Part shown: piece by piece, positions 34,727 to 43,611 of the stretch
Numbering within the stretch: the first letter of the stretch is position 1
How the letters are laid out: every line of letters starts with the position of its first letter
Source of the DNA: Bog-473 sp963836605
Lineage (GTDB): Bacteria; Actinomycetota; Acidimicrobiia; Acidimicrobiales; RAAP-2
Direction of reading: 5' to 3'
Length of the DNA: 64,000 nucleotides
Assembly: GCA_963836605.1 (NCBI GenBank)
Contig: CAWIKB010000009.1
Location: 930,001 to 994,000, forward strand
Program-made: the position numbers and the translations under genes
The notes under the pieces: generated by a model
The model's input: the letters and a program-made list of their open reading frames with translations, nothing else
Database searches by the model: none
What the model was told of the DNA's origin: nothing

Positions 34727-36666
34727 CAGTCGATGGGGCAAGTGGCCTTGCCGCCCGAGCCGCACACATAGGTGGTGGCAGAGGTCGGCGTAGGTGCAGG
34801 GTATGAGGCGCCGGTTTCGACCTTCAACACGCTCGGGAACCGGCCGTCACTGGGACCCGGGTGTGCGGTGACCACGCCGAGGGTGGGCCAGATCGATACG
34901 AACTCCGTGAGCTGCTGAGTCAGGACCGGGATGGGGGCCAGGGGGCGTATCCACGTCCGCCGTCGGGCGAAAGCCTGCTGGCGGGTGGCCAGCGGTTGGC
35001 TGGTGTCAAGCACTGTCTCATAGTCCGCCTCGGCCAGGACCTCGTTGGGCACCCTGGCGGGCCAGAAGGAGGGCAAGTAGGGCGAGATGTCGGGGTTGTA
35101 GCCCGCCACCCGGTAGCCGTTCCGGCAGCTGGCGGCATCGGCGTGCCAGGGGACGCCCATCCACATGCTGAGATCACCGGGCGTCACGCCGTGCACCGGA
35201 CCATCTGGTCCCATGGTCTCCGCTGGGGTCAGCTGGTCCCCGTAGTCCTGGACCACCATGGTTGTCCCCGCCACCCGCAGCCGGTAGGGAGCCGCCCAGA
35301 GGCTCGGTACCCGCAGTATCCACGGGGCCTCCACTCCGGGGTGGTTGGCGCCCCCCAGGACAGAAGCCAGCGCGGCCTCGTCGAGGGATCGGGGCCGGGC
35401 CGACAAGGGCAGCTCCTCCGCCGAAGTGACCGTCGGCAGGGGGGTGCCGGTGTCGAAGTCCCCTCGGGCCCAGGACTTCAGCTGCAGATACTGGAGCGTC
35501 GTCACCGGGAGCCACGTCAGCTGGTTCTTCGGCGGGAGCGTGATCCCGTCGCCGTAGAACAACGGCTGCTCTTCCACCGTAGAGCTCTCGTAGGCCGGAT
35601 TCCTGAACAGACTGGCCACGCGGGACCGGTAGGGCCGACTGCCGGGAGAGGAGCTGGCCAGCGCGGCCAGATTGGCCGGGGAGAGCCAGTCCATCTGCTG
35701 GTCAGCACGGGTAAGGGAGAAGAAGCCTTTGTTCACCCACTGCTGGTCGACCAGGCGCTGGAGGAGCGGGAGGATATCACCTTGGAAGGTCACCGGAGAA
35801 GGAGGGATCATCCCGGCCAGTACGAGTGGCGACCGGATCTGGTCGAGCAAGGTGACCGGGCCCCCGGCAATGGCTGGCCCGTAGTTCGGAGGCGTCACCA
35901 AGACCCACGCCCCGAGCGCTTGGATCCGCCGCCCGCCGATGGTGAGGACCGCCTGGACCGGCCCGTCGCAGATATTGTCGGTCCAGCCGTCGTTGTCGGC
36001 GAAAGTGGTGATGCTGGCGCCCGGGGCCGGGTAGGCGCGACCGTCGCCGGGCAGGAAGACCAGCCGGCCGCTCCCGTCGGTCAGGATCTCCCCGAAGTTG
36101 ATCGGGTTGTCGAACACCGTCGGCCCGCTGAGAGCCACCGGCGAGGCCCCCCGCCCGCCCACCGACCGGGTGACGGCGGCGGCCAGGGCGTCCCGGGCCG
36201 CACCGGTTACCGATGCATTGCGGCGTGACACCGGTTGGGCGACGGTGATGTCCATGGCGACCGAGGACTCGTACCAGGCTGCCTTCTTGTTGGCAACGGT
36301 CACGGTCCAGTCCACCTGCACGTCAGGCGGCACCTCACCGAGGACCTCTCCGCGGGATCCAATGGCGAAGATTCGAAAGCGGGCCGCCTGCTTGGCCATG
36401 GCCCCACTGGCATCCTTGAACCCGGCCGGTGGTCGCGGAACTCCGCCCGGCACCTCCGGACCGAAGTAGAAGGCGTCGGGGCTGTTGCCGACGCGGGCGA
36501 TCCCTATGCTCGGGTGAATCTCGAAGCGGCTCGCCCGATCGAGGATGGACCGCGCTGACGGCTGCGACGCTGCGGCCATCGTCCTGGTTCCCGCCGCCCC
36601 GGCCGTCAGCACCGCCCCAGCCGTCAAGGCGCTCGCCCGCATGAAGTCACGCCTCGAGAACAACAT
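34723..36666 (-). CDS. LodA/GoxA-like quinocofactor (CTQ) amino-acid oxidase, Tat-exported
   Basis: 647 residues. The N-terminus MLFSRRDFMRASALTAGAVL is a twin-arginine signal. The family signature follows: FEIHPSIGIARVGNSPDAFY, FYFGPEVPGG, and late in the protein PWHADAASCRNGYRVAGYNP and YLPSFWPARVPNEVLAEADY. LodA oxidises the epsilon-amino group of lysine, and GoxA oxidises glycine, with cysteine tryptophylquinone made from one Cys and one Trp. Here the Cys in DAASC and the Trp in FARRRTWIRPL (58 residues later) are the likely pair; a second Trp (SIWPTLG) is 79 residues later. Export by Tat fits folding and cofactor synthesis in the cytoplasm with LodB. The substrate is not inferable. Confidence 0.85.
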   Translation of the reverse strand: MLFSRRDFMRASALTAGAVLTAGAAGTRTMAAASQPSARSILDRASRFEIHPSIGIARVGNSPDAFYFGPEVPGGVPRPPAGFKDASGAMAKQAARFRIFAIGSRGEVLGEVPPDVQVDWTVTVANKKAAWYESSVAMDITVAQPVSRRNASVTGAARDALAAAVTRSVGGRGASPVALSGPTVFDNPINFGEILTDGSGRLVFLPGDGRAYPAPGASITTFADNDGWTDNICDGPVQAVLTIGGRRIQALGAWVLVTPPNYGPAIAGGPVTLLDQIRSPLVLAGMIPPSPVTFQGDILPLLQRLVDQQWVNKGFFSLTRADQQMDWLSPANLAALASSSPGSRPYRSRVASLFRNPAYESSTVEEQPLFYGDGITLPPKNQLTWLPVTTLQYLQLKSWARGDFDTGTPLPTVTSAEELPLSARPRSLDEAALASVLGGANHPGVEAPWILRVPSLWAAPYRLRVAGTTMVVQDYGDQLTPAETMGPDGPVHGVTPGDLSMWMGVPWHADAASCRNGYRVAGYNPDISPYLPSFWPARVPNEVLAEADYETVLDTSQPLATRQQAFARRRTWIRPLAPIPVLTQQLTEFVSIWPTLGVVTAHPGPSDGRFPSVLKVETGASYPAPTPTSATTYVCGSGGKATCPIDW

Positions 36667-36812
36667 TGCACACCCCCTTTGATGGTGGGCAATCCGCTTA
36701 GAGATAGCCGAACCACTTTGCGCGGGATGCTACCAATCTCCGAGTCCTCGCTTGGCTCCGTCGTCGGACTTGGCGTCAGTAGCGGTTGGCGAAACGGAGA
36801 CCCCGAGTCGTA

Positions 36813-37361
36813 CTACCGTCTCGGCTCGTAGCGCATCGCCACTGCCCCCGAGCCAAACTCCACCGTGTTCGCGAGCCTCAAGTCGACATGCTTCGATAGC
36901 CCGGCGAACAACGTCGGCCCGTGGCCCGCGAGCCTCGGGTGCACCACGAACTCGTACTCATCGATCAATCCCCACTCCGTCAACGCCAGTGGGAGTTTCA
37001 CCCCTCCCACGAGCAGTCCCATGCCCGACTCCCGTTTGAGTTGCCGAACGACCTCGCCCAGATCCCCGCGCACGAGTTCCGCGTTCCAATCGACCTGCTC
37101 CAGGGTGCTCGACACGACATACTTCTTTGCCGCGTTGATCGTCTGGGCGAACGGTTCCATCCAATCCGGTCTCGCTCCCGTCGTCGTCGGGGGCCGCCAC
37201 GCTGATTCCATCATTTCGTACGTCACCCGACCAAAGAGAAGGGCATCGGACTGGCTGAGGTTCTCGGCCGCGTGACGATGCAAGTCTTGGTCCGCAGGGA
37301 TGGCACGATGATCGCAGCACCCGTCCAAGGTGACGTTGATCGAGTACCGAAGGGGTCGCAT
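36813..37361 (-). CDS. Dihydrofolate reductase/RibD C-terminal-like protein
   Basis: 182 residues: RPLRYSINVTLDGCCDHRAI, SDALLFGRVTYEMMESAWRP, INAAKKYVVSSTLEQVDWNA and GMGLLVGGVKLPLALTEWGL, DEYEFVVHPRLAGHGPTLFA. This is the stand-alone RibD_C (dihydrofolate-reductase-like) family, NADPH-binding by homology, with unknown substrates. Start ATG 37361. A second member of the family lies at 44754-45314. There is no riboflavin or folate operon around it. Confidence 0.85.
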   Translation of the reverse strand: MRPLRYSINVTLDGCCDHRAIPADQDLHRHAAENLSQSDALLFGRVTYEMMESAWRPPTTTGARPDWMEPFAQTINAAKKYVVSSTLEQVDWNAELVRGDLGEVVRQLKRESGMGLLVGGVKLPLALTEWGLIDEYEFVVHPRLAGHGPTLFAGLSKHVDLRLANTVEFGSGAVAMRYEPRR

Positions 37362-37710
37362 CGGCCTACCGCGGCGACGGCCTGAGGTTCAGAGATGGTC
37401 CGTTCGATGAGAAATCGTTGCCGGAGCATCCCGAGCGGTTCGGCATGGAAGTGTTCGGGAACCCTGCCATCAGAATCTGACCGTAGCAAACGGTCCAGGG
37501 CCCGTCCCCTGCGGATATCAACGACAACCTCAACTGGAGGCCTATGACGACAGCTGTCATCCTCAGCGTCGACCCACAACTCCTGTAGCCCTTTACCGGC
37601 GTCGAAGCTCCCGCGTTCCGGTTCAAGACTTCCGGCGACAAAGACCATCCCCGATCTCGGGAGGTGGGACATTTCGAGCACCATCACGCCAGTCCTGGCA
37701 CAATGCGCTC
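37362..37710. other. 349-base region without a supported gene
   Basis: A plus-strand frame ending at 37480 reads FDEKSLPEHPERFGMEVFGN before its stop, which looks protein-like but has no start outside the neighbouring gene; it may be a relic. A long minus-strand frame (37223-37687) overlaps the RibD-like gene and is probably spurious. Confidence 0.4.
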
Positions 37711-38451
37711 GTGCCCCAGAACGTCTTCGTCGGTCTGATCGCCGAGTTCTACGACGCGACGTCGACCGAGATGGCCGACCCGGCGGTACTCGACCAAGCG
37801 GTCGACTTCCTCGTTGACCTCAATAAGAGCGTTGGCGGGGGTCGTGCCCTTGAGCTGGGGATCGGCACCGGCAGGGTCGGGCTGCCGCTGAGCCGACGCG
37901 GCATTGACGTGCACGGCATCGAGATCTCGGCCGACATGGTCGCTCAGCTCAGGGCCAAGCCGGGAGCCGATCGTGTCGGGGTGACCGTGGGCGACTTCGC
38001 CACAGCCAAGGTGGAAGGGTCCTTCACGTTGGCCTTCCTGGTCTTCAACACCATCTCGAACCTGCTGACGCAAAACGAGCAGGTCCAATGCTTCAAGAAC
38101 GTGGCCGCACACCTCGAGCCGGGTGGCTGCTTCGTGATTGAGCTGTGGATACCCGAGCTGCAAAAACTCGTCCCCGGTGAACACATTCGCGCCTTTACGG
38201 CGACCGCCGAGCGGCTGGGATTCGACGAGTACGACGTGGCCACACAGCAGGTCACTTCCCACCACTACTGGCTGAACGGTGATCGGCTCGCTTCCTTCTC
38301 CTCGCACCACCGTTATCTGTGGCCGGCCGAGCTCGACCTCATGGCCCGCTTAGCCGGCATGACGCTGCGGGAGCGCTGGGGCGACTGGGATCGTCAAGCC
38401 TTCACCAGTGAAAGCGCCAAGCACATCTCCGTGTGGGAGAACACCGCCTAA
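37711..38451 (+). CDS. Class I SAM-dependent methyltransferase
   Basis: 246 residues from GTG 37711. SAM-binding motif I is RALELGIGTGRVGLPLSRRG (about residues 45-64), followed by VHGIEISADMVAQLRAK (acidic loop) and TLAFLVFNTISNLLTQNEQV. The region after LEPGGCFVIELWIPELQKLV matches the methyltransferase_25 group. The substrate is unknown. It is single and divergent from the small region before it; no strong Shine-Dalgarno sequence, but similarity begins at the GTG. Confidence 0.85.
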   Translation: MPQNVFVGLIAEFYDATSTEMADPAVLDQAVDFLVDLNKSVGGGRALELGIGTGRVGLPLSRRGIDVHGIEISADMVAQLRAKPGADRVGVTVGDFATAKVEGSFTLAFLVFNTISNLLTQNEQVQCFKNVAAHLEPGGCFVIELWIPELQKLVPGEHIRAFTATAERLGFDEYDVATQQVTSHHYWLNGDRLASFSSHHRYLWPAELDLMARLAGMTLRERWGDWDRQAFTSESAKHISVWENTA

Positions 38452-38606
38452 AAGGGGCCGCCACTGCTCGTCGAACTCTAGATGTGGTAGCTCGTCGCCC
38501 CCATTCTGTTCGCCGCAGTCCTTTGTTGAGAATACTCTTATCGACCTCGGCCTGGAGGAAAGCCTGACCAAGGGCACAGCTCCTCAAAGCGTGGTACGCC
38601 GAGATG

Positions 38607-40643
38607 TTACGGGTATATCGAGTTCCCGCTAAAGGTATTGGCGATTCCGGTGTTCACAAAGGGAAAGCCGGCGTTGGGGAGGTGAAGACCGAACTTATCC
38701 AGTCCGATGAAGTTGTTGATGATCTCGTTGCTTGTGGTGCCCGACGTGAGGGTAATGCCGTTCCCGCCGTTTCCGCTAATGAGGTCGGAGGGATTCGAAC
38801 TGGATGTACCTATGGAGTTGTTGTCCGCGGTACCGCTGATCAGGACGCCACCTCGCTGGTTCGGCAATGCTGCCGCACCGAAGACGTTCGTGCCGATGAA
38901 GGTGTTGACGAGCTCGTTGTCGTGGGCTTTCTCGGCGATAGCGAGCCCGTAGCCGACATTGCCCGAGAACGTGTTCTGGGGGATCACCGAATTCAGTGTG
39001 CCTCCGATGGTGTTGCCATGCGCCGTCCCGTCGATCAAGAGGCCGTTACCGCCATTGGGGAGGACTCCGCTTCCCTTGGTCGTGAGTCCAGCGATGTTGG
39101 GGTCCACCGTAACCCCAGAAGCATCACCGGAGAGCTCTATGCCGTTGTTATTGTTGCCGGAAAACACGTTTGTCCGGACCAGATTGTTGCCTCCGGTTGA
39201 CGTGATGAGTAGACCATCGTTGCCGTTGGGTGCGGCACCTTGGAAAGCGAGCAATCCACCAAACGTATTGAAGGTGACGAAACCACTGACCTGGTCACGC
39301 ACCTCGATGCCATTCGCCCCATTGCCGGCAGAAACGTTGCCAAGGGGGATCACGCCGCCCACCTGGGTGTTCCTGGAGGAGCCGGTGACCAAGATGCCGT
39401 CGTAGCGATTGGCGAGCGTCGTCGAGTTATCCGCCCCGATACCGAAGAAGTTGGCTTGCACCGTCACATCGTTGGAGTTGGTGATCTGCAGTCCGCTTCT
39501 GCCATTGCTGCTCAAGACGTTGTAGTAGACGAACGGGTTGTTAGAGAACTGGCAGCCGATCAAAGAGTTGTCGCTCGCACCGTTGATGAGTACGCCGTCG
39601 CCAGCGTTGCCGATTCCACTGTCACCATTGCTCGACGTACCCACGAAATTCCCGTTGAGAATGTTGCCTTCAGAACTCGTGTCGATGAGGACCCCGTTCT
39701 GGCCGTTGCCCGACACCAAATTCCCCAACGGGGGAACCACGAATACCGGTGGCACCTGACCCTTGGTGCCCGTCGGGTTGTTCGTCTTGCCCGTCCGGCT
39801 GTCGACGAACTCAGTGCCCCCGACCTCGTTGTTGTTCGAAGATCCGCTGATCGAGATGCCATTGCCTCCATTGGGGATGGCGGCCGTTCCGGTCGGGTCG
39901 GTGCCGATCCGATTGGAGACCACGGTGTTGCCCGATGAACCGACGAGAGCGAGCCCGCTCCCGAGGTTGCCAGAGATGACGTTGCCTACGGCCCCAGACG
40001 CTCCCGATGGGTTCAGGCCGATCATGTTGTTCGTTGAGCCGGGAGCGAGGTACACACCGTTCCCTCGGTTGCCGAATGCGGCACCCGCCGTGTTCAAGCC
40101 AATGTAGTCCTGGTAGAGCGTGACCGAACTGGCCGCCACCGTGACGCCGGTGCCCGACGCGTTGTCGACGGCGATGCCCAGCAGCCTCGATCCCCGCGAA
40201 CCCGGTGAGAACAGTAGCCCGGCATGAACGTTGAAGTTGATCGCGACCACAGGCGGCTTGCCACTGACGTAGCCGGGTGCTGTCCGGGCATCGATCTTCA
40301 CATCGTTGTTGATCGACGGCAGATCGCTGCCGAGCACAATTGTGCCGCTGACCGAGAAATTGATTGTCGACGCGACACCAGGTGTCATTGCGTTAGCGGC
40401 ATCGATGGCGGCCCGAAGTGAACCAGGGCCCGCACCGTGCAGGTTGGTCACCACGAGCGGCGTTGGGGTCGTCGCCCCTGAAGGTGGAGAGGCGACGGAC
40501 GCGGCGGCCGTTGACACGGCCGATGTCGCGAGAACAGTGGCGCATGCGACGGCGATCGACGCTGCACCGATGGTCCACAGAAACCCGCTTGGAGCGATTG
40601 ACCTCTCACGAAGTTTGGATCGATCCGACGCAAGATAAGTCAT
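38607..40643 (-). CDS. Secreted right-handed beta-helix repeat protein
   Basis: 678 residues. A signal peptide (FLWTIGAASIAVACATVLAT with following Ala-rich segment, about 20-50) leads to TNLHGAGPGSLRAAIDAANA, the entry motif of parallel-beta-helix proteins of the chlamydial polymorphic-repeat/CSLREA type. The rest is made of PbH1-like coils with Asn/Gly-rich turns (NVISGNLGSGLALVGSSGNT, NGGNGISISGSSNNNEVGG, NRYDGILVTGSSRNTQVGGV) repeated every 22-30 residues to the end. Such proteins bind or cleave polysaccharides or act as adhesins; no catalytic set is obvious. Confidence 0.85.
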   Translation of the reverse strand: MTYLASDRSKLRERSIAPSGFLWTIGAASIAVACATVLATSAVSTAAASVASPPSGATTPTPLVVTNLHGAGPGSLRAAIDAANAMTPGVASTINFSVSGTIVLGSDLPSINNDVKIDARTAPGYVSGKPPVVAINFNVHAGLLFSPGSRGSRLLGIAVDNASGTGVTVAASSVTLYQDYIGLNTAGAAFGNRGNGVYLAPGSTNNMIGLNPSGASGAVGNVISGNLGSGLALVGSSGNTVVSNRIGTDPTGTAAIPNGGNGISISGSSNNNEVGGTEFVDSRTGKTNNPTGTKGQVPPVFVVPPLGNLVSGNGQNGVLIDTSSEGNILNGNFVGTSSNGDSGIGNAGDGVLINGASDNSLIGCQFSNNPFVYYNVLSSNGRSGLQITNSNDVTVQANFFGIGADNSTTLANRYDGILVTGSSRNTQVGGVIPLGNVSAGNGANGIEVRDQVSGFVTFNTFGGLLAFQGAAPNGNDGLLITSTGGNNLVRTNVFSGNNNNGIELSGDASGVTVDPNIAGLTTKGSGVLPNGGNGLLIDGTAHGNTIGGTLNSVIPQNTFSGNVGYGLAIAEKAHDNELVNTFIGTNVFGAAALPNQRGGVLISGTADNNSIGTSSSNPSDLISGNGGNGITLTSGTTSNEIINNFIGLDKFGLHLPNAGFPFVNTGIANTFSGNSIYP

Positions 40644-40866
40644 GCCGTCAAGCTATCAAGGAAAGGAGAGCAATACCTGAGCTGTTGTCCCCTACAATCG
40701 GCATCGGGACAAAGACTCAGGCAACAGCGACCGGAGACTGTGGTCGCACGTTGGGAGTTTGGGCCTCACTGTTCTCGCCTTCCAGACCGTCGTCGGTTCG
40801 ATGGTCTCAAGTTCCTCCGGAGCGTCCATTATCCGATTACGCCCTCGGGTCGTCCTTTGACGCTGC

Positions 40867-41607
40867 TCAGACCGCTCGGACTTCGGCGAGCCGCTTTACG
40901 GCGTACTCGTCGTCCCAGCAGACCGCGGCTTCCCATGCGGCCGATGCTTGCGCGGCGATGTCGTGCGCGTCGTCGTCGAGATCGGCCGCGTTGTGGGGCA
41001 GCACCAGGTCGAGGTCAGGGACGTCGACGTGTGACTCGTCCCAGTCGATCAGCGCGACCCGGTCCGCGGTCAGGCGGACGTTGCCAGGGTTGGGGTCGCC
41101 GTGGACGACGCATGTCGGACGTCCGGTCAGCCGCGCCCACGCAGCGCGGCATCGAGCAACGCCCTCAGTCGGCATCGCGCCGAGGTCGATCTTCGTCCCG
41201 GTCCCGGCGTGCAACAGGTCGGTCGACGATCGCCAGCCCGGACGTTGCGGCCAGCCCCACGTCAACCGGTGCAGCTGGCGGAGCGTGTCGGCCACGCGAC
41301 GCCAGTCGGCCTGCGTGTCGGGCGGCCCGCCCTCCACGTAGGTCATCACTACCAGACCTTCGGCGAACAGCCGGCCGTCCGCTGTCGGGATCGGCAGCGG
41401 CACGGTCAGACCTCCCCGGTGGAGGTGGCGGAGAAGATCGGTCTCCCACGCGAGATCAGCGTCGCTCCTGGCACCAAGACGACCGACGGCGAGGTGCCGG
41501 TTGACGCGCACGCTCCACACCTCGTTGCCGACTCCCTCCGCGAGCGGCTCGAGGCGAGCGACGTCATCACCCCACCGCTCGAGCGCCTCCCATGCCACTG
41601 ACCACAT
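40867..41607 (-). CDS. Aminoglycoside-phosphotransferase-fold protein (APH family)
   Basis: 246 residues from ATG 41607. Key motifs: GNEVWSVRVNRHLAVGRLGA (nucleotide-contact strands), the catalytic loop TCVVHGDPNPGNVRLTADRV (HGDxxxxN) and the metal-binding VALIDWDESHVDVPDLDLVL (DxD/DWE). These kinases phosphorylate small molecules such as aminoglycosides, homoserine or sugars; resistance function should not be assumed. The frame is open upstream to 41838, but that region belongs to the neighbouring PPOX pseudogene. Confidence 0.85.
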   Translation of the reverse strand: MWSVAWEALERWGDDVARLEPLAEGVGNEVWSVRVNRHLAVGRLGARSDADLAWETDLLRHLHRGGLTVPLPIPTADGRLFAEGLVVMTYVEGGPPDTQADWRRVADTLRQLHRLTWGWPQRPGWRSSTDLLHAGTGTKIDLGAMPTEGVARCRAAWARLTGRPTCVVHGDPNPGNVRLTADRVALIDWDESHVDVPDLDLVLPHNAADLDDDAHDIAAQASAAWEAAVCWDDEYAVKRLAEVRAV

Positions 41608-41645
41608 GTTTGCAGAGTTCCGAACATCGCTCCGTCCGGGGCAAT

Positions 41646-42158
41646 CTAAAAGCTCCAACGCGTTTGGCTGAACCGTCCTCCCTTGCCAAATCCAAAACCG
41701 GTCTGGGGTGCCACGGGTAGACGAGGACCCCTGCTCGCCGAATGGCGTCACCCAGACCGCACCAGGTTCCATCGGGCGCGACGAAATGCGCTCCGTACTT
41801 CGACTCATAGGTGTTGGCGACTCGCCCAAGCTCCGCATCGTCGCTCACACCTTTCGGCCGTTCCTTCAATCACGAGGTCGAGGCCGTCGAGGGTGCTCTG
41901 CCCCGTCGTAAGGACGCAATGACAGTTTCCCAAGAGGTTCTTCGCTTTTCGCTCGTTCGGTCCAGTGCAGAAGTACAGAGCCCCTTCGAGCCAGATTCCC
42001 AACAGGGGCGTGACGTGGGGACGGCCGTCAGGTCGAACCGTCGAAAGCCAATACACCTCAGCGCCGGCCAGCTCATCCCGAGCCTGCGACCACTCCGTTG
42101 GCATCGCATTCGGGCTCCTGAAGGCGCTCAGCTTGGTCACCGGGACTGTTGCAGCCAT
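41646..42158 (-). pseudogene. PPOX-class (pyridoxamine phosphate oxidase-like) gene with two frameshifts
   Basis: Three frames together reconstruct a flavin/F420-binding PPOX protein: MPTEWSQARDELAGAEVYWL, STVRPDGRPHVTPLLGIWLE, GALYFCTGPNERKAKNLLGN in frame one; SDDAELGRVANTYESKYGAH, FVAPDGTWCGLGDAIRRAGV in frame two; and GFGFGKGGRFSQTRWSF with stop at 41646-41648 in frame three. The first shift is an extra base near 41849-41852, the second lies near 41697-41705. All conserved blocks are present, so decay is recent or reflects sequencing error. Confidence 0.8.
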
Positions 42159-42251
42159 GCCGCTCTCCGATCGTTTACGTTCGTGCGAGCACCTACCAAT
42201 ACCGCGAAGGTTGTTGGGCTCATCCTCGAGGACTTTGGCGGCCTGTGCTGG

Positions 42252-42686
42252 TCAACTGACTCTAGATACGCGGTACTCGACGCCGTCCGCCAATAGACGG
42301 CCCTCAGCAACAAAGAGACTCGTGGTCAACCAGCTGTAACGCTCGTCTCCGGTTTCAAATCGTGGCGTGGTACGGAAGTATTGGTCATTCCAGTCGGTCG
42401 CGGTACCGCTTGCAGTCGCGTTCATGACTTTGTCGTTCAACTCGAGCAATCCCGTGTAATGGGCATAGACGTAAGCACCATCGTCGGAACATATCTGGCC
42501 CCGTACGTCAATCTGTCCCCACCCGTCGGAGCCCAAGGTGATCCAGTCGCCGCCACCTGACAGAAGAGTGCCGTTCAGTCGCTCCCCGCTCACCTTCCCT
42601 TCGGCTATCTCCAAGAACATTCGAGTCCCGAACGTCACGGCCGGTTTCAAATTGGCAGAAAGATCAAATTCGTGAACGAGTTCCAC
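42252..42686 (-). CDS. DUF3237 family protein
   Basis: 144 residues from GTG 42686, with GAGGAGG five bases before. VELVHEFDLSANLKPAVTFG, RMFLEIAEGKVSGERLNGTL, GDWITLGSDGWGQIDVRGQI, and GAYVYAHYTGLLELNDKVMN are DUF3237 blocks (beta-barrel, function unknown). The C-terminus has the family motif TTPRFETGDERYSWLTTSLF. Longer starts up to 42938 are unsupported. It is flanked by two decayed PPOX genes. Confidence 0.85.
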   Translation of the reverse strand: MELVHEFDLSANLKPAVTFGTRMFLEIAEGKVSGERLNGTLLSGGGDWITLGSDGWGQIDVRGQICSDDGAYVYAHYTGLLELNDKVMNATASGTATDWNDQYFRTTPRFETGDERYSWLTTSLFVAEGRLLADGVEYRVSRVS

Positions 42687-42837
42687 GGGCACCTCCTCGA
42701 CTCGCAAACGTGAGCGTAGGGCGGGTTCCGCCGGTTGGGCCAGCTGAGGGTGCCCCCGAACGGCCGTTCGGGGGCACGTGCTGAGGCTCGCTTCGCTCGA
42801 TGTCGGATCACTCGAGGGAGGGGAACGCGAACGCGAA

Positions 42838-42987
42838 TTGGCGACCTGGGCCGAGTTCGAGGCTGCTGCTGCTGAGCTGGCCAGCAAGGGCAAGGCGCTG
42901 CTCTCGCAGTAAGGGGCGCCACTGGGATACCTCGCCACCGGGCGAGCGGATGGAGGACCCCGGGTTCACCCCTTCTCAGACATCAGG
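42838..42987 (+). pseudogene. N-terminal fragment of a second PPOX-class gene
   Basis: From a TTG preceded by GAGGGG: ATWAEFEAAAAELASKGKAL, LSQ, an in-frame TAA at 42910-42912, then, still in the same frame, GAPLGYLATGRADGGPRVHP before similarity ends. This matches the usual start of PPOX proteins (TWAEFEAAAPELA... YLATVRADGSPRVHPV). One nonsense codon plus loss of everything after about residue 50. Confidence 0.65.
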
Positions 42988-42994
42988 ACTCGGC

Positions 42995-43561
42995 CTACGG
43001 CGTGGTGCCCGACACCTGACTGGAGAGCGGCGAGTTTCCGACGCCCGGCACCACAGCCTTGACCACGTAGAAGTGGGTCGTACCCGGGGTGAGGCCGTTG
43101 TTGGGCCACGTGGTCGTCGACAGCACGGCCTTCAATGTGTAGGGGCCACCAGAGGTCGTCGAGCTGTACACGTCATAGGTCGTCGGTCCCGTCGACCCCG
43201 TCGCCGTCACCGCATTCCATGAGACGTGGATCGAAGTACCCGACGCTGTTGCGGCATGGACGACGGGGGCCACGGGCCGCGACAACGTAATGGCCGACGC
43301 CCTGGTCGAGTTGACCGAGGTGCCGAGACCCGAGACGGTGGCTGTGACCACGTAGTAGTAGGTGCTGCCCGGGATCAGACCGTTGTTGGCCATACTGGTC
43401 GTGGCCACCACGGCGAACCGCGTGTAGGGGCCACCGGGCGTGGTCGAGCGGAGGACGTTGTAGCTCGTCGCTCCGAAGACGGAGTTCCAGCCGACAACAA
43501 TCTGGCTATCCGAAGAACCGCGTGTCGCCGTGACCCCCGTCGGTGCGGCCGGTGCGGCCTT
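42995..43561 (-). pseudogene. Two fibronectin type III modules, orphan 3' end of a surface-protein gene
   Basis: About 188 residues: module one APTGVTATRGSSDSQIVVGW to VNSTRASAITLS, module two RPVAPVVHAATASGTSIHVS to VGNSPLSSQVSGTTP and the stop. They are close relatives of the last two FN3 modules (about residues 904-1085) of the protein at 53459-56716, including SGGPYTL, WPNNGLT and VVKAVVPGVG. The frame stays open to 43861, but that part is antisense to a methyltransferase and has no signal peptide. A truncated paralogue is the best reading. Confidence 0.6.
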
Positions 43562-43611
43562 GTGTGTTCGACTCCTGGTCCCGGACCGGGATCTGGGGCA
43601 GGCTGGCGCCC

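Noticed and set aside
34861..36228. 455-codon plus-strand open frame
   Set aside because: Antisense shadow of the LodA-like gene; Arg/Gly/His-rich with no domain.
37223..37687. 154-codon minus-strand frame overlapping the RibD-like gene
   Set aside because: No similarity; overlaps 139 bases of a confident gene on the same strand.
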